The translations under genes and the position numbers were made by a program. Of a stretch of DNA of 64,000 nucleotides, positions 18,426 to 26,890 are shown one piece after another. The notes below the pieces were generated by a model. It ran no database searches and had not been told where the DNA came from. It was given only the letters and a program-made list of their open reading frames with translations. Within the stretch, counting starts at the first letter, position 1. Every line of letters begins with the position of its first letter. This stretch comes from Cognatundibacterium rugosum (GTDB taxonomy: Bacteria > Pseudomonadota > Gammaproteobacteria > Burkholderiales > Burkholderiaceae_D), in assembly GCF_014284365.1 (NCBI RefSeq), contig NZ_JACOGG010000008.1:142584-206583 (forward strand). Reading direction: 5' to 3'.

Positions 18426-19490
18426 TTACGGAATATCAGGAGTCTCTTTAATTAAATCAATCCACCACATTCTTAAAGCCCAAATCCGAAAGCGATATTT
18501 TTTCCATTCTATATTGTCGAAATGGTATTTGCTTAGGTTCTTGTGCATTAAAGCTTGGTCAAGGAATTTATCGATCATCGACGGCGCGAATTCACTTTGC
18601 TGAATAGCTTGGTATTGAAAAAAAGCTTTAAATTTTCGAACATCAACTGGGTAATCATCCCAAATTAGTTTAAGACTGGCATTAAAAAATCGGTAAATTT
18701 CTGCTTTTCCTTTTCCATGCAATCTAGGGAAGAGCGTGTTCCGATTTGGATAATACAAGGCATCTAGGCGATTGAATATCCACATAATGTTAATCTTTAG
18801 AGCGCTTTGTTGATGCGCATTATTGGTATTGTCGTAAAAATATACAGTTGAATTATATCTGTGGTCCTCAAGCCAAGTTGGATCAATCAATCGACAAAAA
18901 GTAAGAACGTCTTGTGGCGCTAAATTTAGTAAATCGAGATCGTGATCAGGGAGCAATAGTAAAAGATAGATCGCAAGATAAGCTTCAAGTTGATCTTGGT
19001 TGAAGGATGATCCGAAGCATAACGTGTCTGTAAGCGTCTTTGAGAAACGTTTCGCATCATGCATGCTTTTAAAGCAAGGTAATGATTTATGACGACTGGA
19101 ACCATTCAGATTGCGTTTTAGGGTTAAATTTTTTGCGTCGTTTCTTTTTTCTTTGATTTCGTCACGATAACCGTCAGCGATTTTTCTTGCTGCCTCAAAC
19201 TTTTTCTCTTCTGGATATCGTCCAATTTGGATTGTGGAATTTTTTCCATGAATACAATATACAAACTGAAAATACGAAACGCCATCTTTCTTGACGTATA
19301 TCGCCAGACCATCCCCCAAATTTAATTTGGCGCCGTTTTTAGATTGTTCCGGTCTTTTTTCATCTAAGAAATGTCTTAACTTAATTTCAAACTCATCCTG
19401 ACTTTCGATTCGAGGTTTTCTTTTTGTCGTTTTTTTAGGTTTACAAGTATTTATTTTTGATATGTACGTTTTTCCATCAGCGGTTTTCAT
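18426..19490 (-). CDS. Integrase-like protein, catalytic residues not recognisable
   Basis: The 354-residue product has an N-terminal region (about 60-125) resembling the arm-binding DUF4102 domain of P4-type tyrosine integrases: GLAIYVKKDGVSYFQFVY, IQIGRYPEEKKFEAARKIA. The C-terminal tail (KKYRFRIWALRMWWIDLIK) resembles the last helix of such integrases. I cannot find the Arg...His-x-x-Arg...Tyr catalytic set between them. The final codons are supplied by the IS66 inverted repeat. Removing the element and one duplicate restores Lys-Ile-Glu-Leu-Lys and a TAG at 16160-16162, so the original protein was 359 residues. It is therefore not a truncated normal integrase. It could be a dead or rewired relative; the family assignment is tentative. 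There is no clear ribosome site before the ATG. Confidence 0.55.
   Translation of the reverse strand: MKTADGKTYISKINTCKPKKTTKRKPRIESQDEFEIKLRHFLDEKRPEQSKNGAKLNLGDGLAIYVKKDGVSYFQFVYCIHGKNSTIQIGRYPEEKKFEAARKIADGYRDEIKEKRNDAKNLTLKRNLNGSSRHKSLPCFKSMHDAKRFSKTLTDTLCFGSSFNQDQLEAYLAIYLLLLLPDHDLDLLNLAPQDVLTFCRLIDPTWLEDHRYNSTVYFYDNTNNAHQQSALKINIMWIFNRLDALYYPNRNTLFPRLHGKGKAEIYRFFNASLKLIWDDYPVDVRKFKAFFQYQAIQQSEFAPSMIDKFLDQALMHKNLSKYHFDNIEWKKYRFRIWALRMWWIDLIKETPDIP
18431..18438. repeat. Right target-site duplication of IS66 element
   Basis: GGAATATC is identical to 16179-16186 and directly abuts the right inverted repeat. It also encodes part of the integrase-like C-terminus on the minus strand. Confidence 0.95.
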
Positions 19491-20189
19491 TGGTAAAAAT
19501 TTAAAGTTGGAATTTTACTGGGCGATTTTAAAAAAACAAATTAGAGATGGACTTATAAATTATGCTTAAAATAATAGCAATTTAATTGAAGTATTTTAGA
19601 TTTGAAATGCAAAATTTAGATTTGAAAGAACGTAAAAAATATTGAAAATTTACATAAATGTTACCTGTAATTTGCTAATTAAATACCTGAATAATACTTA
19701 AAAATTACTAAAATATTCTTGTGAATATTTACTATGAAATATAGGTGTAGATAATCGAGAATGAATAGATTTGATGAATACAAGAGAAGCACGAGTAAAA
19801 ATATACATGATTAAAGATTTTACGGGGATGAAAATTTTAATGATGCAGAAATTGATGGTAGTTAAAAACTCTTCTGGTAACAGTTTTGAACACGAAAAAT
19901 CAATCTTTTTTTGAATCCTGAAGAAGATACAGTAGCCATTGCATCTTGAGTCAAGGGCTGCATTGTTAACTGCAAACGTAACTTGAATAAACAGATTGGT
20001 TTTTAAAAAACAAAATGTAATTTGGTTTTAATTTGTTTTTTTGATTTTCGTTGCTTTGGATAAGTGCAAGAAAAAGGAGGGTAAGGGGCTAATCTTTGCC
20101 ATCTTTTCTGTAAAAAAATAACAACTGATCTGATGTTGTGGCGGAGAAATTACGCTCGCGTCCAATACTTTTAAATTTCAGGAGTTATC
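19491..20189. other. AT-rich gap before the AlpA-like gene, with a 20-base-period repeat
   Basis: No supported gene is seen in these 699 bases, which are strongly AT-rich. TTTAGATTTGAAA occurs twice (19595-19607 and 19615-19627), one copy every 20 bases, and could be a paired protein-binding site. The AlpA-like gene has a good ribosome site (AGGAG) at the right end of the gap. The stretch plausibly holds the divergent promoters of the integrase-like and alpA-like genes and element control sites, but no single promoter stands out. Confidence 0.5.
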
Positions 20190-20456
20190 ATGAATTCATC
20201 CTCACAATTTCGACTACTTCGGCGCTCCCAAGTAGAGGCACTGACTGGACTAAAAAGAAGTAGTATTTACGGCCGACTAAATCCGAATTGCAAACAGTTT
20301 GACGAAACTTTCCCAAAACCAATTTCCTTATCCGCAACTAACCATGGCAGTGTTGCTTGGTTGGAGGTTGAAGTTACGGCGTGGATTGAAAGCAGAATTA
20401 TGGCTAGCCGGGGAAATTTGGATGTAATTTTGCCTGGCAGTGTGCTAAGTCGGTAG
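20190..20456 (+). CDS. AlpA-family transcriptional regulator
   Basis: The 88-residue product matches AlpA-type MerR/Xis-like regulators: LRRSQVEALTGLKRSSIYG forms the helix-turn-helix near residues 9-27, then FPKPISLSA and the aromatic VAWLEVEVTAWIESRI segment. Such proteins switch on excision or integrase genes of satellite prophages and genomic islands. The start is set by AGGAG seven bases upstream. Its neighbours, an integrase-like gene and a Rep-like gene, fit a small integrated element. The native operator could be one of the palindromes downstream. Confidence 0.85.
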   Translation: MNSSSQFRLLRRSQVEALTGLKRSSIYGRLNPNCKQFDETFPKPISLSATNHGSVAWLEVEVTAWIESRIMASRGNLDVILPGSVLSR

Positions 20457-20686
20457 GGTTGCGTATTTTAAAAAGTCTCATTTTTATATTGCTAAAAATA
20501 AAATATTAGCCGGCGCAGCGGAGGTATTTTCAGAAGAGACTTTTCGGTTATTTATGTTATTTAACTATCAAATATCTATTGATATTAATAAGCAGACTTC
20601 ATGTCGAATGAATTACTAAGCAGATTCACTCATTGAACAGTCTCTGATTAATTAGGTAATTTTCATATAGCATTAGACATCTGTGA

Positions 20687-20700
20687 GGATGCCGGCATCC
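20687..20700. repeat. Perfect 14-base palindrome
   Basis: GGATGCCGGCATCC reads the same on both strands. It lies 231 bases before the Rep-like start in otherwise AT-rich DNA. An operator or origin element is plausible; nothing in the sequence decides. Confidence 0.5.
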
Positions 20701-20830
20701 AAGCCGAGTATGTTCACCCTCCATTTCGACTGCATATTTTCATAGCGGTCACATCACATGTCGCCTCGATAGAGACTACAGCGACTTACACACACGAAAC
20801 CCAATTACGTCAATAAATTTTATTTATTTT

Positions 20831-20848
20831 CTTTGCAATATTGCGAAG
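20831..20848. repeat. Near-perfect 18-base palindrome before the rep-like gene
   Basis: CTTTGCAATATTGCGAAG is symmetric except at one pair. It lies 83 bases upstream of the Rep-like start, a good position for an operator of a dimeric regulator. Confidence 0.5.
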
Positions 20849-20930
20849 AGGATAGTTTGCATCTATTGATTTTTACATCGTGACTATCTATGAGGGCCGT
20901 ACCAGGGGTATTGGCTTGAAAGGAACACTT

Positions 20931-22013
20931 ATGACTTTTTTTCAATCCAGCAATATGGGAATAAGCGCAACGGACACTCAAAACTTATTTTTCAGTCAGC
21001 AACTGGCATCACACTCGCCGACGGCGATGCTATCGGCGTTAGAGCAGTTTCTATTGCAAGTATCGCTTCATCAAGAAAGTGATCAATGTGACGGAGAATA
21101 TCAAAAATGGCTCCATCTGCAGTTTCAATACATGCCTCAGTATTTAAAGACGCTAATGACTCTTCCTTCGGAGTATGAGTATTCCGCTTACCTAAACATA
21201 CTGGCTGATTGTTGCCGTATGTTGGAGTTGACTCGAATGAGGTGCATCTTAGGTACGCCTTCTGGTCAAATGCTTCGGAAGTATGAATTTGTCGAGACCA
21301 GGCTTACTCTGCAGACTTTTAAGGAGCTGGTTTGGGTAATAAGGGGCCGTTATCAAACTCAGATATTTCGATCGGCTCAAGCTGCAAGGCGACGTGAAAT
21401 CAACGTGAGATACCAGGAATACCGTCAATACGTAAATACATTGTTCGAACAAAACGACCGCTTAATTGTTATTCGTGTTGACTTAGGTTATTCCGCCGAA
21501 CAGGCTGGGAAAATAGATTTTGAGATGGCATCGGATGATATCGATCGACTACTGGCAAATCGCCGATGGAACAAGTTGTTTGATCATCAGAAGGGTTACA
21601 TTATTAAAACTGAATTCGGTATTGAAAAAGGGATTCATTTTCATGCCTTATTCTTTTTTAATGGATCTGAACGCAACGGTAGTTCTCACGTCCATCTTGC
21701 ACAGAAAATAGGTGATTACTGGAAAGAGATAATCACACATGGGAGGGGTATTTACTGGAATTCCAATGCGCAAATCAATGATTTCGTTCGCCTGGGAAAC
21801 TGTGGGATTGGTCTAATTCATTGGCGCGATGAAAAGTTACGCCAGAACCTTTTGGACCATGTCTTGGGATACTTCTTTAAAGACGATCAATTTTTTAAAC
21901 CCAAGGGTACTGGCAAGTATAAGTTATTCCGAAAGGGCCAATATTCATCCCGGGGAACAAAGAAGTTGGGACGACCTCGTCATGGCAACGATACTGTTGA
22001 TCGGATGTTTTAA
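20931..22013 (+). CDS. Rep-like protein, YagK/YfjJ (inovirus Gp2-type) family
   Basis: The chosen ATG at 20931 has AAAGGA six bases upstream; an upstream GTG at 20880 in the same frame lacks one. The 360-residue product has a poorly conserved N-terminus of about 160 residues. A C-terminal domain follows with LIVIRVDLGYS, then KTEFGIEKGIHFHALFFFNG, where the H-x-H pair matches motif II of HUH Rep endonucleases, and later IGDYWKE and FVRLGNCGIG. The family occurs in satellite prophages and filamentous-phage-like elements, where it is likely to nick DNA for rolling-circle replication. The catalytic Tyr is not assigned with certainty. A long hairpin directly after the stop could be a substrate. 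Confidence 0.75.
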   Translation: MTFFQSSNMGISATDTQNLFFSQQLASHSPTAMLSALEQFLLQVSLHQESDQCDGEYQKWLHLQFQYMPQYLKTLMTLPSEYEYSAYLNILADCCRMLELTRMRCILGTPSGQMLRKYEFVETRLTLQTFKELVWVIRGRYQTQIFRSAQAARRREINVRYQEYRQYVNTLFEQNDRLIVIRVDLGYSAEQAGKIDFEMASDDIDRLLANRRWNKLFDHQKGYIIKTEFGIEKGIHFHALFFFNGSERNGSSHVHLAQKIGDYWKEIITHGRGIYWNSNAQINDFVRLGNCGIGLIHWRDEKLRQNLLDHVLGYFFKDDQFFKPKGTGKYKLFRKGQYSSRGTKKLGRPRHGNDTVDRMF

Positions 22014-22035
22014 CCGTATCTGGATAGGCATTTGT

Positions 22036-22069
22036 ATAGATAGAAGAGCAGCTGCGCTCTTCTATCTAT
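22036..22069. repeat. 14-base-pair perfect hairpin after the rep-like gene
   Basis: ATAGATAGAAGAGC (22036-22049) pairs perfectly with GCTCTTCTATCTAT (22056-22069) around the loop AGCTGC. It begins 22 bases after the Rep-like stop. No T-run follows on either strand, so a standard rho-independent terminator is not supported. A Rep recognition or nick hairpin, or transcript protection, is possible. Confidence 0.6.
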
Positions 22070-22180
22070 GGAGCTAACCAAAAGCCACACAAACTTATTT
22101 TCACCAAAAAGTGTGTGTATTCACGCAAAATCTTTGGAAGAAATCAGGCTGTATCATGTATTGGATAATAAATCGATAGC

Positions 22181-22213
22181 GTAAGCAGCGAACATTATGC
22201 TGGCGCTGCTTAC
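22181..22213. repeat. 10-base inverted repeat overlapping a stop codon
   Basis: GTAAGCAGCG (22181-22190) pairs with CGCTGCTTAC (22204-22213) around 13 bases. The right arm includes the stop codon of the minus-strand lipoprotein gene. It may end that transcript, but there is no T-run. Confidence 0.5.
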
Positions 22214-23157
22214 ATTGGTTTGCCATCTTTACTCAGCACACCATTTTCTAAAACGTAAACCACCCGTTTTTGTGCAGCTGCACGTTTTTCTTGTTCGGAT
22301 TCGGCTGGCCCCAAGAAACCGGCGAATGTCATTGTTAGTTTGCTTCCTTGCTGTTCTAGCTGGTATAGGTCGGAGCATGTTCCGAAGGTTTTCGTAACTG
22401 TTGCGCCGGCTTGGGTCAGCTGTACAAAAATATATACAGCTGGACAGGCAGTACCACCCGTATTTTGAACAAGTACGATGTCTTGATCTGCAAACGATTT
22501 TTTATCCAGAAATGACAAGCTGTTGTTCCCTTCTACGACAGGTTCCGTCAATTTACCGTTGAATAACAGCTTATTCTCTTCGTTGACTGACAAGGTGCCG
22601 TAACGGGTAGGCATTGATGCTGAGTCAATCGGATTCTTAGCTGCCTGCTGGGCTAAGTAGAGGCGTTCTACGTAAGGTAAGCTAGACTGCTCGCCTAGAT
22701 TGCCTGTAATTGATGTGGCGTTCAGCGCTACTTGAGCTAACGTACTCACAAAGGGTGACTTATCGTTGAGTTGCACAATCCAGTTTGGAGGTCCTGGATC
22801 TTCGGTCGCTTGCGTGTTGTATGTGATTCTATCGGATATTTGCTTAGGAATACTGCTGGCGCTGGCGGTTACTCTTGCTTGGCAAGTATATTTCTTCATA
22901 TCTGAGTTGTAGCCATCAGAAGTAATTTCAGACAAGGTCAGTGTAATGCCATTAAGGAAACCTTGGAATTCAGGTTGATTGGCAATGCGATCTCCAAAAG
23001 GAAGCTTTCGTGCTTCATTTTCTATTTGCTCTATCATGACTTTGCGTAATTCCGTTTGCGTTGATTCGTCGCCACACGTGGGTGGCTTAGATTGGCAGGC
23101 CGTCATGAGCAACGCAGCGATTAGCCCGAAAGCCGGTATTTGAAATTTTCGAAACAT
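22210..23157 (-). CDS. Hypothetical lipoprotein
   Basis: I do not recognise the family. The start is ATG at 23157 (MFRKFQIP), because GAGGA lies eight bases upstream; the longer frame from a TTG at 23172 would begin inside that ribosome site. The 315-residue product has a signal segment ending in a lipobox (L-M-T-A-C), then CQSKPPTCG. The mature part has about four more Cys and no membrane helix. It is rich in polar residues and ends GVLSKDGKPM. Together with the next two genes it forms a minus-strand envelope cluster within the putative element. Confidence 0.7.
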   Translation of the reverse strand: MFRKFQIPAFGLIAALLMTACQSKPPTCGDESTQTELRKVMIEQIENEARKLPFGDRIANQPEFQGFLNGITLTLSEITSDGYNSDMKKYTCQARVTASASSIPKQISDRITYNTQATEDPGPPNWIVQLNDKSPFVSTLAQVALNATSITGNLGEQSSLPYVERLYLAQQAAKNPIDSASMPTRYGTLSVNEENKLLFNGKLTEPVVEGNNSLSFLDKKSFADQDIVLVQNTGGTACPAVYIFVQLTQAGATVTKTFGTCSDLYQLEQQGSKLTMTFAGFLGPAESEQEKRAAAQKRVVYVLENGVLSKDGKPM

Positions 23158-23203
23158 AAAAAAGTTCCTCAAGAAAGAATGGGTATTTCTGAGTATGCCA
23201 AAC

Positions 23204-24094
23204 TCACATTTGATTCTGACCAGTCAAGATTTTTTGACGACGTAAGACCTCGGGCAAATCGTTGATACAGTAATTGATATAGAAAATAGTAAAAAAGAAT
23301 GTATAGACTGGATTCATTCGTAGATCAATTTTGAATGTGTTCAGTGCATAGTTTTGTAAGGCACTTTTGGCACGGAATGCCCAGATAAGAAAGAGAATAG
23401 AGCCGACAATGTAAGCGCCAAAAAACATCAAAATAGCGCTCTTATCACGTGCATCTCTGAGTGCCAGACAGATGCCGGTAAAGATCGCCATCCAGACAAT
23501 ATATTTCATATTAATGGTCTGTTTCTTTGTAATCCGATTAAACGTATCGTGGTGGCGTGTTAGCCATAACAATGGATAAAGTCCGGATGTAACGATTGTC
23601 AGTAATATGAGATGTAAAGTTTTCGTTTGGATTTCATCCTTCAGTTCTGCCGCATCGTGTTTGGCAGGTTCGGTCGCCATTGATGACGTAGGTTGTTTTT
23701 CCTTAGCGGAAAATTGGGTTGACGAGGTACTTTCGTAGGCTGGAGGGGGCGAAGCCGCATTATGCTTTGCAGCGAATGAGCCATGTTCCGGTAGCACGAT
23801 TTCAATTGATTGGATTTGTACATCATCTGCTTGAATTTCGCAGACGCCCCCAGCGGCTTCAATCGCAATTTGATAGTTTCGGGCAGCATTCTCCGAGATG
23901 GACTTTTTGATCGTGTAGCTTGGTAACGCAAGCAAGCTGTCAATTTGTTCCACTGATACTTTAAATAAGCTGGCAAGTTGAGCTATTGCTACTGCTGGAT
24001 CGACATCATCCCGCAATCCTTTAAACAGAATACTGAACGATGCTTGAGAGGTGGACGTACTTTTTGAGGTTGGGGTGTGTATGTTCGAATCCAT
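23204..24094 (-). CDS. DUF4234-like membrane protein
   Basis: The 296-residue product has three parts. Residues about 20-90 (FSILFKGLRDDVDPAVAIAQ, then LFKVSVEQIDSLL and AARNYQIAIEAAGG) resemble a small domain with the pattern of the ribosomal L7/L12 C-terminal fold. A Ser/Pro/Ala-rich linker follows (about 105-150). The C-terminal half has about four membrane helices and begins with the DUF4234 pattern LTIVTSGLYPLLWLTRH. Function is unknown. It ends 46 bases before the lipoprotein gene and is probably co-transcribed with it. Confidence 0.65.
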   Translation of the reverse strand: MDSNIHTPTSKSTSTSQASFSILFKGLRDDVDPAVAIAQLASLFKVSVEQIDSLLALPSYTIKKSISENAARNYQIAIEAAGGVCEIQADDVQIQSIEIVLPEHGSFAAKHNAASPPPAYESTSSTQFSAKEKQPTSSMATEPAKHDAAELKDEIQTKTLHLILLTIVTSGLYPLLWLTRHHDTFNRITKKQTINMKYIVWMAIFTGICLALRDARDKSAILMFFGAYIVGSILFLIWAFRAKSALQNYALNTFKIDLRMNPVYTFFFTIFYINYCINDLPEVLRRQKILTGQNQM

Positions 24095-24212
24095 GGGTTT
24101 CTTTCAGTTAAAGGTCCGCAGCAGAACGTGGCGTCCCTGTACATGCAAGACGCAATGTACGCGTAAGTTGTTGATGTTTTGAGTGTATTGGTGTGGAGCT
24201 GCCGTCAAGCAG

Positions 24213-24539
24213 CTAGAAACTGAAGGTAAAACTACCTTCATCTGTTTCGACTTCAATTTCTTTGATTTCGCAGCCTGGGCTCTGAAAATACGCATGTTGT
24301 CCGAACCTTAGTGATTTCGATCCCCCAGTTACTTTGCAATTTCCTCGATTGACTTCGATGGAGTTGACTTTGACTTCGTCTACCTTCGCGGTGACGTAAA
24401 TTCCGGTTAGGGATAGAACGCCGATTGGAGAGGAGTAGGGGGTGGACTTTAGTTCTACTTCAATTGGTGATTCAGCAGTACATCCTATTAAAGTAATTGT
24501 GGAAAGTATGCAAATAAACAACATTTCAAATTTAAACAT
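24213..24539 (-). CDS. Small hypothetical lipoprotein
   Basis: Starting at the ATG at 24539 (MFKFEM), the 108-residue product has a short signal segment with the lipobox L-I-G-C and a mature part of about 85 residues rich in Val, Lys and Ser. Two Cys in the mature part (GNCKVTGG and PGCEIKEIEV) could form a disulphide. The longer frame from 24584 would add a charged 15-residue leader and lacks a good ribosome site. I do not recognise the family. Confidence 0.6.
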   Translation of the reverse strand: MFKFEMLFICILSTITLIGCTAESPIEVELKSTPYSSPIGVLSLTGIYVTAKVDEVKVNSIEVNRGNCKVTGGSKSLRFGQHAYFQSPGCEIKEIEVETDEGSFTFSF

Positions 24540-24765
24540 GTATTTGGCCTTTCTTTTCCATTTAGCTTGATAAGCAATCAACATCGATTTTTAAAACCTG
24601 ATGTGTGTAGAGAACGACTACAAAATTGGCTGTAGTCGATCTATTTAAATTAACAATTAAGGTTTAATTAAAATTGTAACCTAAAACATCACAATGTGAT
24701 TAATTGAGTCATGTCCATATTCCGTCTTTGAACTGATCATTACGGGAAAGTGCAAAAGGCTGTAA

Positions 24766-25122
24766 ATGGACAATTTTCAGAAAACTATATTTGTGAAGGC
24801 AATAGGGGAGGCTCTCTCAGCTCGGAGAGTTGCTAAGGGTTTGTCACAAGAAAGAGTTGCTGAAATCTTAGGAATTAGCAGAGAAGCTGTTTCTAGAATG
24901 GAAACGGGTGTAGCAGTTCCTTCAATTGTCCGGATTGCTGAGTTAGCTAACATTTTCGAATGTAGCATAGAGGAATTGATAACAAAGGGATCTAGTCGTC
25001 AATTAGATCAAGGGCGTCAATTAGCAATGCTATTTGATGGGCTATCTCACGAACACAGAGTTGTCATATTGCAGGCAATTGAGAGTCTTATTACTGGTTT
25101 ATCGCTAAACAAGTTGAAGTGA
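24766..25122 (+). CDS. XRE-family HTH regulator
   Basis: The 118-residue product has a Cro/CI-type helix-turn-helix at about residues 12-68: ARRVAKGLSQERVAEILGI, SREAVSRMETG, then PSIVRIAELANIFECSIEELI. The C-terminal 45 residues may mediate dimerisation. AAGG precedes the ATG. It faces the 117-residue gene at 25182 tail to tail. Such regulators commonly control neighbouring mobile-element genes; its target is not evident. Confidence 0.85.
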   Translation: MDNFQKTIFVKAIGEALSARRVAKGLSQERVAEILGISREAVSRMETGVAVPSIVRIAELANIFECSIEELITKGSSRQLDQGRQLAMLFDGLSHEHRVVILQAIESLITGLSLNKLK

Positions 25123-25181
25123 TTTTTGAGTTTGTTTAGTTATTTAGCTGCTTTTTTTTGAGTGACTAAATACTTTTTCAG

Positions 25182-25535
25182 TTAGTAATCATCCGGTAAT
25201 AATAACGTGGTGACGCTTCGATCAGCTTCCGTAATGAGCCACACAATTTGTCCATTAAGCTCAATTTCATAGCTTGATATTATTGCCCCTCCAAGCCGTG
25301 CTGCTTCGTTGTTCGCCGCACGACCCTCCTCATGCACAAGGCCCCAGTCGCCAGATTGGTGGCGACGTAGCAAATCTAAAATTAGAACATGGTTATCCTT
25401 AAAGGAATTTAGCGCGTTTTGTGTTGCGACTATTTTTCCCAGCGGAAGAGAAACTGGATTGCTCTGCTGTGATGAATCGGGCATCGTAGATAAGCTGTGT
25501 GTCGGCGGCAATAATAATGCACAAAGATTTGACAT
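25182..25535 (-). CDS. Hypothetical protein of a plasmid/ICE-associated family
   Basis: The 117-residue product carries the recognisable block LLRRHQSGDWG near residue 56 and ends VWLITEADRSVTTLLLPDDY. This small family is frequent on plasmids and integrative elements, usually beside DUF932-type genes, and is sometimes mislabelled as a restriction subunit. No catalytic motif is visible. AAGGAG sets the start. It lies about 200 bases downstream of the DUF932 gene on the same strand, which supports the mobile-element reading. Confidence 0.65.
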   Translation of the reverse strand: MSNLCALLLPPTHSLSTMPDSSQQSNPVSLPLGKIVATQNALNSFKDNHVLILDLLRRHQSGDWGLVHEEGRAANNEAARLGGAIISSYEIELNGQIVWLITEADRSVTTLLLPDDY

Positions 25536-25587
25536 GATTTCTCCTTATAAGAAGCGCTGAATTAATTGAAAGCCAAAAGTTTCAGGC

Positions 25588-25622
25588 AAAAGAAAATGCC
25601 CGGCGATTTTGGTTGCCGGGCA
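25588..25622 (-). terminator. Rho-independent terminator of the DUF932 gene
   Basis: On the minus strand TGCCCGGC pairs with GCCGGGCA (25597-25604 and 25615-25622) around a 10-base loop and is followed by TTTTCTTTT. It lies about 115 bases after the DUF932 stop. Confidence 0.8.
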
Positions 25623-25738
25623 GCGGGTTGCGTTTGCAGTTTTTTGTGTCCCAAATACGCGTAAAGGCACTTTTTATCGTGTTGTTCGGTTGTTGCGAAC
25701 CTGCCTTTTCAAACAGCGTTAGGGATGGAATGAAAGGC

Positions 25739-26695
25739 TTAAAGTACTAATTGCCATGCTTCATCCAACGCCTTTTGCTTAAGGTTAGCACCTTGACCAA
25801 ACCACGCTGAGTCACGTCGATGATCAGCGCTTCTGGCACGTCGCTCATGGTCAACAAACTGGGTGACTGCATTCAGCAAGCCAAATGCCGTAGATTTTGA
25901 CGAGCTTAGTTCAGCACCTTTGCCTTGCCCTTCATACAGTGTCAACACACTCTTCATAGCACGTGCGTTTATCTGTTTTTCTGTACCGTTATTGGCGTCG
26001 TTAAATAATTTCAGTAGAAACCGATCTGCTTCATTTGCAGTTAATTTTCGTCCTGAGAGGACTTTCATTCTGTGTATAAAAGTGTCCCAGGATGGAATTG
26101 AGATGCCAAGTTGTTGTTTCACTGCGGCTGCATTAAAGTTGGTGTTGTGAGGTACCTTTATCGCACCAATACCGTTGTCAAGTGAGATAGCAAGCGTGTT
26201 ATTGCAAACGACACGGATGCTGGTAAATTGGGCAGTCGTGGCTAATGTTCCGTCACAGCCGGTTGCTAATAACAGATAGGCGTGCATGAGATCATTGCCT
26301 TTAACAAAGGACGATTTATTGGTCCGTGCCAGTGCCCATAATTTCCGACCACCTTTCATTACTCCAGCTGTCTCCAGTTCAAAACCAGCCATTTCAGTTA
26401 AGTCGCGGTAGAACTCAAGAATTTGACTGGGTTGTACAACTTGATACCGCGCTGAAACGATCGATAGTGGGGATCCGTTGTCTGATCTGTACAATACTTT
26501 TTGTTCCGGAAACGATGAAATTGATTTCATCTCATGCGATTTCATAGAAAATTGCACCGGTGCTTCCTGGATCGTGAAGTTCAATCCTGATTGCTGAGAC
26601 CAGACTTCAATTGGCTGATTTGGTGTTAATTGTTGACCTAGCTGATGCCAGGGGGTGGCATTCACATATGCCATGGATTCAATTTGATGTGACAT
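25739..26695 (-). CDS. DUF932 (phage/plasmid-like TIGR03299) protein
   Basis: The 318-residue product matches the DUF932 family: an N-terminal MAYVNATPWHQLG, LYRSDNGSPLSIVSARYQVVQP near 68-90, GRKLWALAR, and a C-terminal region with LYEGQGKGAELSSSKSTAFGLLNAVTQFVDHERR. The family is widespread on plasmids, phages and integrative elements and its biochemical role is not established. GAAGGA sets the start. A terminator lies downstream. Confidence 0.85.
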   Translation of the reverse strand: MSHQIESMAYVNATPWHQLGQQLTPNQPIEVWSQQSGLNFTIQEAPVQFSMKSHEMKSISSFPEQKVLYRSDNGSPLSIVSARYQVVQPSQILEFYRDLTEMAGFELETAGVMKGGRKLWALARTNKSSFVKGNDLMHAYLLLATGCDGTLATTAQFTSIRVVCNNTLAISLDNGIGAIKVPHNTNFNAAAVKQQLGISIPSWDTFIHRMKVLSGRKLTANEADRFLLKLFNDANNGTEKQINARAMKSVLTLYEGQGKGAELSSSKSTAFGLLNAVTQFVDHERRARSADHRRDSAWFGQGANLKQKALDEAWQLVL

Positions 26696-26890
26696 TGTTT
26701 TTTCCTTCAGGCATGCCTGTAACGAATCAACTCACTGCCTAAATGGGTTGGCAAGAGTTAAGGAGTTATTCAAGTGGGAATTGATATTCAGTGAATCTAC
26801 GAAACGTATTCTGTTTTGTAGTGCTTCTAGAGTGCTGTGAATCCAACGTCAGCATGGTTTTTCGACGATGGATGGGGTAGGGAAGAGGAG

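Larger units (their letters stand above)
16187..18430 (+). mobile_element. Decayed IS66-family insertion sequence
   Basis: The 2,244-base element has terminal inverted repeats beginning GTAAGCGCCTC at both ends (left at 16187; right, reversed, ending at 18430), exact for 11 bases and then partly matched. An 8-base duplication GGAATATC flanks it. Inside are remnants of the three IS66 genes (tnpA, tnpB, tnpC-type transposase), all broken by deletions, frameshifts or stops. The size is a few hundred bases below usual full-length elements, matching the internal losses. The perfect target duplication next to badly decayed genes implies either in-place decay after insertion or mobilisation in trans of an already defective copy. 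Confidence 0.95.
20457..20930. other. Gap between alpA-like and rep-like genes, with palindromes
   Basis: No supported gene lies here. Two symmetric sequences do, annotated separately at 20687-20700 and 20831-20848. The right end carries the ribosome site AAAGGA (20919-20924) for the Rep-like gene. The region is a candidate replication or control region of the element. Confidence 0.5.

Noticed and set aside
20880..20930. Longer GTG start of the Rep-like gene
   Set aside because: No ribosome site is upstream, while the ATG at 20931 has AAAGGA at proper distance.
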